Shown: piece by piece, positions 37,231 through 49,329 of the stretch
Layout of the letters: each line of letters begins with the position of its first letter
Position numbering within the stretch: the first letter of the stretch is position 1
Assembly (NCBI GenBank): GCA_013398055.1
Contig: VZRS01007545.1
Span: 1-64,000, forward strand
Origin: Ifrita kowaldi
Taxonomy: Eukaryota; Chordata; Aves; Passeriformes; Cinclosomatidae
Length of the DNA: 64,000 bases
Direction of reading: 5' to 3'
Position numbers and translations under genes: made by a program
The notes under the pieces: model-generated
Database searches by the model: none
What the model was told of the DNA's origin: nothing
The model's input: only the letters and a program-made list of their open reading frames with translations

Positions 37231-40200
37231 TTAAATTTCCATTTTAAGCAAGAGAAAATGATCACTTACACCTCTGGCTTGGAGTCTAACATCACCTTTA
37301 TTCGTTACTGGACTCCCATATTAATTGATAATTGGATATTGTATGATCTTGACAGGTGCGGCAAAACACTAATTTCTAACCAGTAGTTATCGTCCTTATC
37401 GAGTGGTCTTAAGAGATTTCAAATATCAGTTTAAGACAGGAGATGTGTCTCATTATGTAGCAGGTAGTATTAAGAAAAGCTAGAATTAAAATTAAGATTC
37501 AACCCCAAAAGTGCTGGTTTTTTCATATTTGCACTCTGGTATAGGTGTTGTGTTTTTTCTCTTGGATTAGATACAGATCTTTTATCATGTAAAATAAGCA
37601 TCAAAAATTTTCCTTGGTATTTCAGCACATGTATTAGAGGTAGGTGGCCTTGGCAATTTGTAATACTGTTGCTATAAAAGAGATTTCTGCTTACAGATAC
37701 TCTCTGAGAATTTATTCAGAGGAGTTTGTTGATGTTTTCATGGTTTTTAACTTGCTCCTTGAAAACTAATTAATCAAGTATAATCATCTGGTTGTGTGAA
37801 ATATTTATAAACTGCAATTTCCATTGCTGGAAATGTTTGCAGCATCTCAGTATTGTCTCTTAATGACAAGCACAAGGAGAGAGAGGATAAGAGAGACGTA
37901 TGTATAGGGATCATCCTTCTCCTCAAACCAATGAATTTTTGCTATGAATATTATATTTCTATACAGACTACTTTTGAGATGTTGCTATTTGAGGTTTATA
38001 CCACACTTAGCCTAATTCTGTAACTTATGCTGCTTTTTTTTCTTACCTCTTGAAAGAGAGAGTACAATACATAAAAATGCAAGTTCCACAGGAAACAATG
38101 ACTCCAGGAAGATTTTAATTGATTTTGACAATAAAAGAAAGTTCTTATTCCTGCCAGCTAATATTGGTTCTCAATATTGTGTTGATGGTGCTTGAAATCA
38201 TTACAAAACTAAAATTTGGAGGTTCCCATTTAAATTTTTATCGTGTCTACTTGGAGGTTTAGAATAACTGGAATAACCCTGGGATTAAGATAATCCTCTT
38301 TGGCCCTGGAAAATTGTTTAGGAAAACAGCCTAGCTTTTGTGGAAGTGCCAGAAATTTGTTGGAGGTAAAGGTCCTTGTTTTGACACCTCTCTGCTGGTG
38401 TGAATAAATTTTAGATAAGCAGAGAGACAAGACTGTGAACAGTAAACAATATTGCTTTCATTGGTGCAGGCTAATAGAGGTTGGCCTGTAATGAGCAAAT
38501 CACAAAAACAAACATGAAAATGGCAAAATCGAGGGAAACACTGTACAGATCTGCACTGTTTTCAAATGCCTGACAGCACAGGCGAAATGGTGATACTTGA
38601 GCTACAGTACAGAACAAATCCATCCAGGAGCGTTCTACATGGGGAGAAAAGGTTTTTCAGTGGTGACTGCTCATTTACATTTACTAGGTGGTCTGATTTA
38701 TTAGCTGCAAAATGTCAAAATATGTGTAAGAAATGTACTGAAACAAATTATGTTGCCCAAGAAACCTAGATGAAAGAGAACTTGCAGGCTTAAAAGAACA
38801 ATTCTGTTAAGGTCAAATGAAAGCAAAGTTGAAATGTCTTGTTTATTTTGAGTAAAAAACAAGAAGTAGATGATAGAGATATAAGTAATTATAGTTTTAG
38901 GATTATTTTTGCTCACCTATAAAAAAACAAAGATTTTGTTATTACCAAAAGAAAAAGCCTATGTGTTAATAAGTAGTGAAAGAAACTAACGAGCAATGGA
39001 TTAATTAATTTACTTTCGTTTCGCAGGCTCAGCTGCATACATCTGTTACACTGACATATCGAATGACTTTTTGTCCCTAATGACAATTTAATAAATCAGA
39101 CAAAGCAAAATATCAAGATTTTAGTGCTAGCTAGCTATTTTTGAAGTGTTAGTGGATTTTCTTTTTCTTGTGCAGCATATCTTATTTAGTGTCAGTACCT
39201 GATACTTTTATATTAACTTTCAATCATCTTTTTACACAAGCTCCGCTAATCGTGATCCAATGCAATCTATGCAGGACAACCAGGAGTCCCTCAAGTACGG
39301 ATCGCTTGTGGTAACAGCTGTGTCTCCAAACTCGAGTAAGGGTGAACACTGCATTTAGTATAGAAAACTAAGCAGGCAGCCACTGAAGTCATTGTTACCA
39401 TGCTCCTCAGAGTCAAGGGCAGTAGTGTCACACTAGTGGGTGCGGGTGAGTCAGTAGTAACAGTACAAATGACTGTACTGGCATAATTAGAACCTTTTCT
39501 CAAAAAACTGCCGTGCCAGTCAACAGATGAGCTGTTATTGTCAGACTCAGCCCACTGTGTAAAACTTCTGCCTAATAAAGATTCAAATTAAAAATATTCT
39601 GGTACCAGCATTAATTCTCTATGAATGCCTTGATGTTTTGTTACAAGACTGGAAGAAAGCTCACTGAATCATTGGGAAGATTCCTATGGACTTTAGTGGG
39701 CATCTGATCAGGCTTTTTGTGAAACAATTGGGTTTATGATTTTTTGGCAAACCTCATCTACAAATATAACTGCATAAACTACTCATATTAGTTAATTACC
39801 TTTATCTATGAGATTAATGTCTCTTTCAATCACTAGATGACAAAAGGGTTCTCAAGTAATGTTGCTATAGAACTGTGTGCCTTTTCTCTAGAGCCCATTT
39901 TTCTGTCCAAATCACTCTCTTAACGTCACACTTGCTTTATGATCATACTTTCAACTCTATCTGAGAGTTTAATTTTTCTTGTTATCTAGTAATTTTGTTA
40001 GCATTGCTTTGAATGCATAAATTAATTTGTCTTACAACTGAAATCAAAAATCAGATCATTCCTTTCATTCTTCTGTGCAAGAAGACCTCAATTCAGGACA
40101 AAATATAAGCATATATTATTGGTTTCTAAAAATTCTACATATGTTCAAAAAATGACATAAAATAACTTTGATTTTTGTCAGGTAGAAGGGAACGAAGTTG

Positions 40201-43200
40201 CTTTGAAATAATAAAACTACATCACTATATACATAATATATCAAAATATAGAAATTATATCAAGATCTGTTTGTAGTTGAAGCTTTACATTCTGAGGAAA
40301 AAAATAATAAAGCAAAACATGGGGGAAAGTGATCTCCTATGTGTACATGTCTGAGATAGATAAAACTATTTTTATTTTACATTAAAGTCTTAAAAATTGA
40401 TCACTTTCTAAATCTTACAAGTTAAAGATATTTTGGATGAACAAATAGCAAAATATTAATACTTCACAAGAAATATACTTTCAACATGACTTTCGAAGTA
40501 CATTATTTTTTCCCATGACAGCATGGATAATTCAAGGTGCATTTTACAATTTTAAAAATATCCTTTAATCCTGTTATGAAATGCGTACAAAATAGTTCAC
40601 TGTATGTGCATGAATTAAAAGAGGTAGGAAAATGTTTCTTGTGGATTTGATATGAAAATCAGTATCAACCAACCTTAATGGCTGCAGAGCAAAACACTCA
40701 AAATTAAGTGAATGCCTATGTTAAAATTACCTTTTCAACCATTAGTCTTGTGCATATCGATTTGGTATTCCTTCCGTATTCTCTACATCTGTATTTCTAT
40801 CTGTGGTACTTTTTCATTGAACCTTAGTGCAAGCAGTGAAAGGGGCAGTGATGAATTGTTTACTCATCCCTCATCAAGAAAATCTTTGCTGCATTTACAC
40901 GTCATTGGCCTTATCCTCAATATGTATAAACACTGAACAATTATAAATGTGATAGAAATTCACCTCACATGGTCCAATTTGCAATTTACTCCTTCAGATA
41001 TCTTTTGCTCTCTATTTGTTACATGAAATGGGATTGAGACAGAGGAGGAAATAAGTCAGACTATGATCCTGCAATTGTCTTCTCCCCCAGTACACTGGTT
41101 CAGTGTGGAAGTTTTGTTTTGAGAAAGCTCCTTATCTTTGGAATACCTTAAGAACAAGCTTGAAAGCTTTCAGAATTTGTGGGAAATTTACAAGAAAAAC
41201 ATCAAAAGAAGACATTGTGTTGTGTAGAATACTGTAGTCCAACAGGTCTGGTGGAAATGCACTCTGAGTAAGCTACAGAAGAGAGGTGACTGGTGTGACA
41301 TAATTTGTAGGCATATTTAGATTTTGTCAGCAGTGTGATATACAGTAGGACAATTTAACTGAGTTGGGTTCTCCCCCACAAAAAACAACCAAACAAAAAA
41401 CCCAAACCAAAACACCTCCCCTCCCCCATAAAAATACTGAACGGATTCTCCGGAAAAAAATATATTTGTGAAGGTAGGCAGGAGGGGAGTGCGTTTACCT
41501 TGGCGTGGCAGCTGTGTACCTAGACTTGTGGAAAACCTTAGAGGAAGGGAAAGAATGGATTATCTCACCCCAGGAACTAATCAGCATATTCAGTAGAAGA
41601 GAAGCTCCAAAAGAGTAGCAGGAGGAGAAGCAGCATCTAGACAGGATGGCTCTGGAAGGAAGCAGAGGTAAGGGCTAATGGGAGCAAAGTCAAAGCTGAT
41701 ACTCAGAGAAAAAGGGAAGAAAGCGATAATCCGTAAGTGTGATGAGTTGGATTGGTGTCTATGCTGTGCAGGAGGGTTGGAAGAGCTGCTTCACTGGAAA
41801 ACAGTGCTGCTGAGAAGGGTAACCTGGTAAGAATGGTGGACAGAAGAAAGATAAGCTTTTGAGCCTACTATTTAGTCTGTCAGTCATATCAGAAACAAGC
41901 TTTCCCTGTGTAGAGAGGCCTCTAATAGCCTGCTCTTTGTACAATGGAAGAAGACACAACCTTAGATGTCAGAACCATTTGGAGCCCTCTCTTCAAAAAA
42001 ATTAGCTGTTTGAACAGAAGCTTTGGGATGGCTATTGGTGTCAGGCAGCCTCATGAGAAAAAAGTCTGTATCCTTGGACACCTGTGAAAACTGAGGAAAG
42101 AAGAACTTTTCCTACCAGGACAGGATCCAGGGGAAGTCAGACAAGAGGCAGGTGTCTATTTGTCTCTTTGGTGGATAGAAAGGGCAACCAAGAGAAGAAC
42201 CTTCTCTTTTCTGCAAGAAGACAAAACAGCAGCAAAAACTTTATTTTCACTTGGGAAAAAAAGTAGAAGACAAAATCAGGATTCTTGGCTGCCTCTAATC
42301 ATGTTATTTGTATCAGTATTTTGTTATAACCTGCACAATTTCACTTGGGTTGTAGCCAATTATACAGTCAGATAAGACTGCATTTATGTGCACATTTTTT
42401 GTTGTTCTGAAGTCTGTTTCATTAACTCTTAGTAGTGCTGATAATAGACATACTAATTTTAAAATGCTGTTGGCCTCTCTACCATCCTGCACAGCAGCAA
42501 ACATGTTCCCGTTCCTATGCAGTCCAATAGGATAGTAAAAAGTGAATTTATTGATCTCTGGAACATAATAGTTGTAAGGACAATGTTCTGAAGCAAGGCA
42601 GGTATACACAGAGATGAAAAGATGTTAGATGCGTGATCAGTGCTAATGACCTTGAAAATGTGATGGCACGGCCATGGCCGTGATCTCAGAGTCAGTTGCC
42701 AGCCACCTTTAGAGTGTGAGCTGTCATTTCATGCATTCTTATAGATGACAGTTGTTTGACATATGTATGTAAACCAATTAAATAAGAACACAGACCATGA
42801 ACATTCAGAAATCAAACTAATTATGACAACTGAATGTAAAAATTCATAGCAAAGATACATGTTTTACAGTGTTAGCATCTGACAATGCAGACTGAACTTC
42901 AACAAGTCAATGAGAGATGTCAGTGACACAGACTAGCTGTAAAACAGTGGTTCAGAAGTTAGTTTTGCCCTTCATCTGCAAAAAGGGAATTCTATCCAAT
43001 TATCTTCATCCATAAAAACTTGAATGGACACAGGTGCCTAATGAGCTTTTTCAGCCTAAGTCACCTAAGCTCCAGGGAGTGATGCATCTCAGACTCAGCA
43101 GGTAAGCTCAGATCTTTCTTGATGTATGTTTGTGAAATTTTTATCTTTCATAGGCCCCTCAGTCTCTGCATTGACAGTACAACCGGTCTAAATTCCCTCA

Positions 43201-46200
43201 TTATTCTATCTGAACCACTCTATTTATGCCAGGTCCTTAATTTTCAAGTTGTTGCCATATGGAATTTAGGTGAGTCTGAATGGCTCTCAGATCTTATACC
43301 TTTTCCCTCTAAATCTTTAGGCCTTAAATGATCCAAGAGAGAACACTGTGGTTGGTTTGTGAAAGAAGAGATAATTTTTTTCTGTCTAAATATGTTCACT
43401 GTTATATTAAAGGCATTCAAACAGTCCTCTAGGATGCAAACGTTCAGGCAGCTTTAGAAAAAGCCATCACCGTGCATTCCATAAATAATTTATTATAAAT
43501 AAAGTTTCAAAATTACGAAAGGACTGGTCAAGCTGCTTCAGCTAGGTAGAGACCCAGATGTCTAAAATCGGATTTGGAGTGGAGCAATATGTTACCCATG
43601 CACCATCACAGCCAAAATTTCTATTCTAAAAATGCGAAGAGGATGGAGAAGCCGCTTGTGTTTACTTTGTATTTGTTACTGGAATTCCCACCTGAACAGC
43701 TCCCAGATGCCCAGTGGCTTTTGTAGGCCCTTTGCTGTGATATACCAACATGAAACTGTCGGCATTTTTCTCAGCTGAAGCAAGCAGATAGAGGACAACA
43801 AAAATTCTGGTTCATGCTGTTCTGAATTTTGATGTGACTTCAGAAGTGTGGAGCAGCAGGTCTGAAGACTGGAATTTATAAAGATCATTGAAAAGTTTCA
43901 TTGGTAGAATTTGTTTCAAAATGAAAACATTTAGTTAGGGCTCAATTTCTGTGATTAAGGTACTGCCATGTTGGGTAGCTCAACACCTCCTTGCAGCCAA
44001 TGGGAGTCAACATAATAGATTGAGAAGAGACTTGAAAGCAGTTCAGCTGACCATGTCCAGCCTCACATCTGATTTGTGCACCAGAAGGTCACAGCCCTTC
44101 CAGAAAGCTGCTGTTTTAGTCACTGCAGATGTGCCTGATAATACTGGTCATTGCTGGTGGATGCTTGTACTAGAGCAATGAAATGGCACAGAGAGAGATG
44201 AATTACAGTGTAGGTTCCTCTGACTACATTAACTAGTGGTTTAATTTAACTTTGTGGACACCTATGGCAATTTGAAACACCATAGGGTACCCCAGTAGGT
44301 GTGACATGGGAAAAAGGTGAGATTCATCCCTTTTAATGAAGGTAGGAAGAACCCTCACAGGAGACTCTAGGTCAAGTAAAATCTCACTGAACAAACACAG
44401 TGATCCTCAGATCTCACTTGTGGGAGACACCTATGCAGATACCAATGTATACACAGCTGGATTTGATCTGAATCTTTTCTCTTGTCTGACCCTCTTTATA
44501 ACATAAATGAATTTGGACATGATTTGAAACTCAGCTTTATAACTTTTCCCCACACTGTAATATTTACTCTAGAAAGATATGAGCCTGTTCAAAATGTTCA
44601 GATGGTGGAACAATTCTTCTTTCATGGGTAACACGACATTAGGAAAAAGATTTAGTGAGGTCTTTTTGAAGCAGTATTTTCAAGATATTTGGGGATAAGA
44701 TAATTATGTAAGCAGAAGATATTTAGATTTCTAAAACTAAGTAAGCTACCCTGGCCTCTTTCCATAGTCAATGTAAAGAAATAAATGCAGAAGTAGAATC
44801 ATTTCACTGTAAAAGAAGCTTATGGAATAGGTAGAATGAATTACTTTCTGAAGGCACCTATATTTCTCTCTTGATTGAAAAAGTAGAGAAACTTCACTGG
44901 CTTACAGTTAACCATCTAAAACTCTACATGTCAAAGTTAGGTAAAAAAAACTGTCCTTCTTCTTCATTAAGTGCAAGATATAATGAGAGGGAAATCTGTG
45001 AAGACTGCTTTGTACAGATGGGGAACTCTGTGTCTAGCTCTATTTTAACATTATTTCAAAATTATATTCCAGAAGAAATAGGCTCAAAGACCACTTTCAT
45101 TCATGCAAAAATAAAAGCAATTGTTTTTAGCAGAAAAACAAATAAAATAGTGTTTAAGTTCATTGGTCACATCACTATATCAATTCTAAATTGGATTGGA
45201 AAACTGAGGTGGTCTCTGCCCAGCTCCCACAGGGTAGATTTTATAGACAAATATTAATATCACAGAAACCACTGTCACCCCTGTTCACCATCCAGCTGAG
45301 ACAGTGAAATTGAGCTGGGAAAGAATGAGCTATGGTACCAAGGAGAGGCTTGATAGACATTGCATTACCATGCCTCTATGGTGATTTTTCTACTGCTGTC
45401 CATACTCTGTGAAACAGAGGGCATCAATCTTTAGTGTTGTCAGCTGAGCGATTGCATCATACTGTGTAAATCATAGACTGGGTAAATTGCATTTCTTCTT
45501 GTCTTTCAGCACTTCAAAAACATAATTAGACCATTAACAAGAGTGCTTAATTTTATTTTAATTTTTTTATTAGTGTCTTATGGCTGGTATTTAAATATGC
45601 ATTTAAACAAGAGAGCAGAAGAAAAACTTCTAAACACATTTTTGTGTGATCATTATTCCTTTTCGAAATACATCCTGAAATAATCTCTTCCAAACCCTGA
45701 TTTCAAAAGGCCACATAATAACCTGCCAGAGTGATATCTTTCATATCTTCATAAGAATCTGTTTTGAACATTTTGTGTAAGCTAGAAAACAAAAATTCGT
45801 ACAATCATCAGCCGTTAATATAATGCACCAATCTCATGCAGGAAGACTATATTTGAATGTACCTTTAAATATTTTCCCAAATATATCAATAATTAATTGC
45901 TAACACCTGGCAGGATCCATCTGGCAATATTCCTTCATTATTGGTTGACTGAATACCGATTTTGTTCAGCCTTCAGATGCACGATCATGTACTGATAGTT
46001 TCTACGGAATATGTAAACCCATGAATGTCTGTATATCAACATCAAAAGCCAGGTGTTGCTCAGATATATATATATATATATATACAAAAACCCAAACAAA
46101 TCAACACTGCAAAGAGTATCCCAGATTTGCTTTCAATTAAATTGGAAATAAATATATATTTACCATTATATTCTAAGAGTTAGTTGTGTTCTTTATTATA

Positions 46201-46635
46201 AATCATTTTCTTACGAGCATATTTTCAGTAAAGGATATCCAATTTATATTGAAATATCCATTTTCTGCTATACTACCACACTATACTATATCTTCTATCA
46301 TAAATAACAAACTTCTGTTTTTGCAGACCAGATGAAAGACAATTTCATTTTTCAGTAAATAGCATTATTTCCAAGTAGTGAGAATTTACCTTGGATAATG
46401 AATTTTTGTTAATGATATATTTGCCAATTAAAGGATGATTAATTGTACATACTCAATATTCCAGTGAACTACCTTCCAAACTCACTACCTGCCACAACTC
46501 TGGCAGCATTTTGATAGTAATGTTGTTTCTTTGTTCCAGCATCTTTATTCTTAAAAAATACTCTGATTGTAAAAATTATGCATTTATTAATTTAAATTGG
46601 AAGAAATTATTTACTTTGAGGGCTAGGAGATACGG
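37231..46635. other. 9.4-kb repeat-poor stretch
   Basis: No supported gene. The longest frame, 44871-45257 (128 codons), has no recognisable motif. An A/C-rich low-complexity tract lies near 41378-41430 and an (AT)n microsatellite at 46064-46084. From about 45500 to 46030 the sequence is rich in TAAT/ATTA and ATGC-type words, as in many vertebrate conserved non-coding elements, but I cannot test conservation. Confidence 0.5.
46064..46084. repeat. (AT)n microsatellite
   Basis: An uninterrupted AT dinucleotide run of about ten units. Confidence 0.9.
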
Positions 46636-46875
46636 AAACAAGTTGTCCAGGGAGGTTGTGGGTGCCTGTCTTGGGGTGACTCCATCATGTATATCCCCTA
46701 TCACGGCTTTATGCCAAACAATTGATNAACCAGGCAGTGTCCAAAGCCAGGTTGAAGAAAGCCTTTAGCAACCTGGCCTACAGGGATGTATCCCTTCACA
46801 TGGCAAGGGGGTTGGGACTAGATGATCTTTAGCGTCCATTTCAGCCCCTTCACATACAATGATTCTGTGAAAATA
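46636..46875 (+). mobile_element. CR1 LINE 3' end, interrupted by an LTR terminus and an N
   Basis: Up to 46666 it reads AAGTTGTCCAGGGAGGTTGTGGGTGCC. After 46728 it resumes with CAGGCAGTGTCCAAAGCCAG, TTTAGCAACCTGGCC, TGGCAAGGGGGTTGGGACTA, GATGATCTTTAGCGTCC and the tail ATGATTCTGTG. In an uninterrupted CR1 the word GGTGCC runs straight into CCATCCC.GGCAGTGTCC, so 46667-46727 is an insertion into this CR1 (see next entry). The 85-codon frame across it is a by-product. Confidence 0.9.
46667..46727 (+). mobile_element. LTR terminus inserted in CR1, body missing at an N
   Basis: Sixty foreign bases start TGTCTTGGGGTGACTCC, identical to the 17 bases at 1-17 (minus strand), and run to ACAATTGAT just before an N at 46727. 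CR1 resumes right after the N. I infer an LTR element whose start is present and whose remaining length, 3' terminus and second target duplication were lost where the assembly placed one N. Confidence 0.6.
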
Positions 46876-47699
46876 TAATTAATATAATTAATAAATAATT
46901 AAGTTATGAGAATATCATTAGTGTCAATCAATGGTTTTACTGAAAACAGATCTTAGAAGAAACAGAATACTGTATTTTGCAGTCATAGTAATGGTTATAA
47001 TTTCAGTTATACAGAATGTAAAGTGCTTTTGGAAGGTGTTTGACTTGATACCTGGTGACATTACAGTACTAAATTAATACTTGGTAATTATAACAGAACA
47101 CACATTAAATAGATTAAAGCAGATTCTCTGACAATTCCCAACCACCTGTACTTGAGGTTTCTCAGGAGTGCTACAGAAAATGCTGTTGAATGCATAGTGA
47201 ATAAGCTGGAAGTAAATATAAAATTGATAAAAATGACATCTATTTTATAGTTGAAAATAAAATGTATTTTAAAATAATGTTGATGAAATAGAACTTAAGA
47301 AAGTGACAAATGGGGATGAATCTATGTGGCCATACTTAACCAACCCAGATTTTTTCATAACTGTGAGCCTTCGTTCAAAATGTCTTTTGAACAGTCAAAC
47401 TATATGTCTAAGACCAGTGACTGCACACTGCTGTGGGCTATGGATTATATACTTTGGACAACGACTCAACTAGTATATGACAATCCAAATGACCACAAAA
47501 CACAACAAATGCAGCTAAGGTGACATAAAACCAAAAAGAAGGATGCAGATAGGAATGGTGCAGGCAGTTCAGCGATTTAGCAAAATCTACTGCACTGGTG
47601 ATGCAAGTAATAGTATTGAGTGACCAGAATTTTTTAACAAGTTCTTGAGAAATCAGAGAAAGTGTAAAAAGTAATCTGAAACATTACTTCAGAGTCAAT
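46876..47699. other. Intergenic stretch, nothing recognised
   Basis: AT-rich; frames are at most 65 codons. No repeat or RNA gene seen. Confidence 0.5.
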
Positions 47700-47968
47700 G
47701 TCTTGAGAGGAGGAAGTTGAAGAACTTTCACGCTTGCAGCAGAAGAAATTCCACAATAGTTATGACAAATATTTTCACTGCAAAGTGGGAGCAATCATTG
47801 AAATAGGCTGCCAGGAGAGCATGTGAAATCTTTGTCCTTCAAGGTTTTCAAAACTTGGTTGGACCAACCTGTCCAGCATTCATGAAGATACCCCTTTATA
47901 GAGCAGGTGCTTGGACTAAAAGAGCTGCAGTGTTTCCTTTCAAACTAAATTCTTATATAATTCAGACA
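47700..47968 (+). mobile_element. Degraded CR1 LINE 3' end
   Basis: The order of CR1 words is kept but blurred: GAAATAGGCTGCCAGGAGAG (family CAGGCTGCCCAGAGA.GTTGTGGA), GTCCTTCAAGGTTTTCAAAA, CTTGGTTGGACCAACCTGTC, GAGCAGGTGCTTGGACTAAA, then AGTGTTTCCTTTCAAACTAA and a tail ATTCTTATATAATTC. Older than the copy at 46636. Confidence 0.7.
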
Positions 47969-48672
47969 CTGTATAAATTCATTCTTTATTTGTTATGAAT
48001 AAAAAACTGAGAAATGATCTCATTATTTTTTAAATATCTTCCTATCAAGAAAATCCTGTATATGACGTGTATCTTTAATTTGACATGCAAAGATAAAAGG
48101 AAGACTAATGGTAGAAAATTAAAATGAAAAATGTCAGACCTTTTAAATTGTAAGGGTGACCAGTAGTTACAAAGAACGCCATGGGAAATATTCGATCCTA
48201 GGTGTCTTCATGTTTTCACAGAAGGAATGGATTTTCTTTGATTCACAGTATACCCATGCCTCAATCAAACATCAGTTATTAGGTTTCAGAGGGAAATAAC
48301 TGGATGCAATTCGTAAAATTCTATTATCCTCAATCTGCAGGATATGTTGGGTGACATAAGGGTCTTTTCTGTCTTCAGAGTTCACAGAACTAAAGATTTT
48401 TTATTAAACAGGGTGTGAAGCAGAACCTAAGGAATAGAATAGTTTGGAACCCAATAATCAATGTTCAGAGGGCTATTCAAGTGTATAGCAATCCTCAGAA
48501 TTTGAAGGGGTATACACTCATATTATTGGGACACCAGAGAAGAAAATCAGAAGTCTCTCTCTGTACAGAAGAAACAAAAACTTTACTTATAAAACAGAAG
48601 TTTTTTATGGGTAGGGTCAGTTTCACTGTCCCTCAGTGAAAACCTATGAATTTGAACCATGCTACAAAATTC

Positions 48673-49262
48673 TGTACTGATGGGTATGAGGACTCAAAGA
48701 ACACAGTTAACCTGTCTCAATACACTCTCAAACAGGGAAGTTCCCACAAGATAAGGTACAAAAACAGGCACAGATGGCAAAGAGAAAGGCATTAATTTCA
48801 GGCATGAATGGAGGTGAGAGGTTTAGAGTTAGCACACCAGACAAGATTCCACTGTGCGGACTGTGGGAAAAGAACTGACACAAGAGGAAGAGGTGATGAG
48901 GCCTGGTGAGGCAGATCTAGGTGTCTTATCCCGATAAAAATTTCTGCCGTAACAAACTGTGAGAAAAGGAAGCAGCTGCTTACACACATGCCATCCCAGG
49001 CTGTGGGAATGGCACGAACGCCTTGTGGATACCTGGGACTTGGACTGTATAAAATATGTGGACTGTACAGAATATGTGGAGGACCTCCACCACTGAGAAG
49101 ACCAGAAGAAGGAACCCATGTGATGGTGATACGTTTTATTTAATCCCTCTCTCACTCTCTTCCTCCCTCTTGTTATTTTTTTCTCCCTCTCTCTCTCATT
49201 TACTCGTTTGCACCTGAATTCAGGTAGAGACACTAGCATTATTTCAGTGTATCATAATATTA
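48673..49262 (+). mobile_element. ERVL-type LTR, copy 2 (5' LTR of a truncated provirus)
   Basis: It starts TGTACTGATGGG and is colinear with 19638-19955 over its first half. The second half carries two 18-bp units, GGACTGTATAAAATATGT (49042-49059) and GGACTGTACAGAATATGT (49060-49077); the first contains a TATA-like word. A TTTTATTTAATCC stretch is followed by a C/T-rich tract (49144-49200) and CACCTGAATTCAGGTAG. A tRNA-Leu primer binding site lies just after the end, so this is a 5' LTR in plus orientation. No internal gene and no second LTR follow. The 136-codon minus frame at 48829-49239 is antisense to the LTR and not a gene. Confidence 0.8.
49042..49077 (+). repeat. 18-bp duplication in the LTR promoter region
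   Basis: GGACTGTATAAAATATGT is followed directly by GGACTGTACAGAATATGT: two adjacent units with two mismatches. The first carries GTATAAAATA, a good TATA-box candidate; the second has lost it. Duplicated elements in the promoter half of an LTR are common among retroviruses. Confidence 0.75.
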
Positions 49263-49265
49263 TTT

Positions 49266-49283
49266 TGCTGTCAGAAGTGGGAT
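49266..49283 (+). other. Retroviral primer binding site, tRNA-Leu type
   Basis: TGCTGTCAGAAGTGGGAT matches 17 of 18 bases to the complement of the 3' end of a leucine tRNA (TGGTGTCAGAAGTGGGAT), the primer from which ERV-L elements take their name. It lies within a few bases of the LTR end, where a primer site must be. This gives both the class and the orientation of the element. Confidence 0.8.
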
Positions 49284-49329
49284 CCTAACAATGATCCTAA
49301 CAATCTCTTATAAACATATAAGAGATTGT
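49281..49329. repeat. 12-bp tandem duplication followed by a 13-bp perfect hairpin
   Basis: GATCCTAACAAT occurs at 49281-49292 and again at 49293-49304. Overlapping its end, ACAATCTCTTATA (49300-49312) is a perfect inverted repeat of 49317-49329 with a four-base AACA loop. This is where retroviral internal sequence should begin but does not. The duplication and palindrome may mark the break point. Confidence 0.85.

Noticed and set aside
44871..45257. 128-codon plus frame
   Set aside because: Low-complexity mixed composition, no recognisable motif, no neighbouring exon-like frame.
48829..49239. 136-codon minus-strand frame
   Set aside because: Lies antisense across the ERVL-type LTR. The C/T-rich LTR tract yields an Arg/Glu/Lys-rich run on the minus strand, which explains its length.
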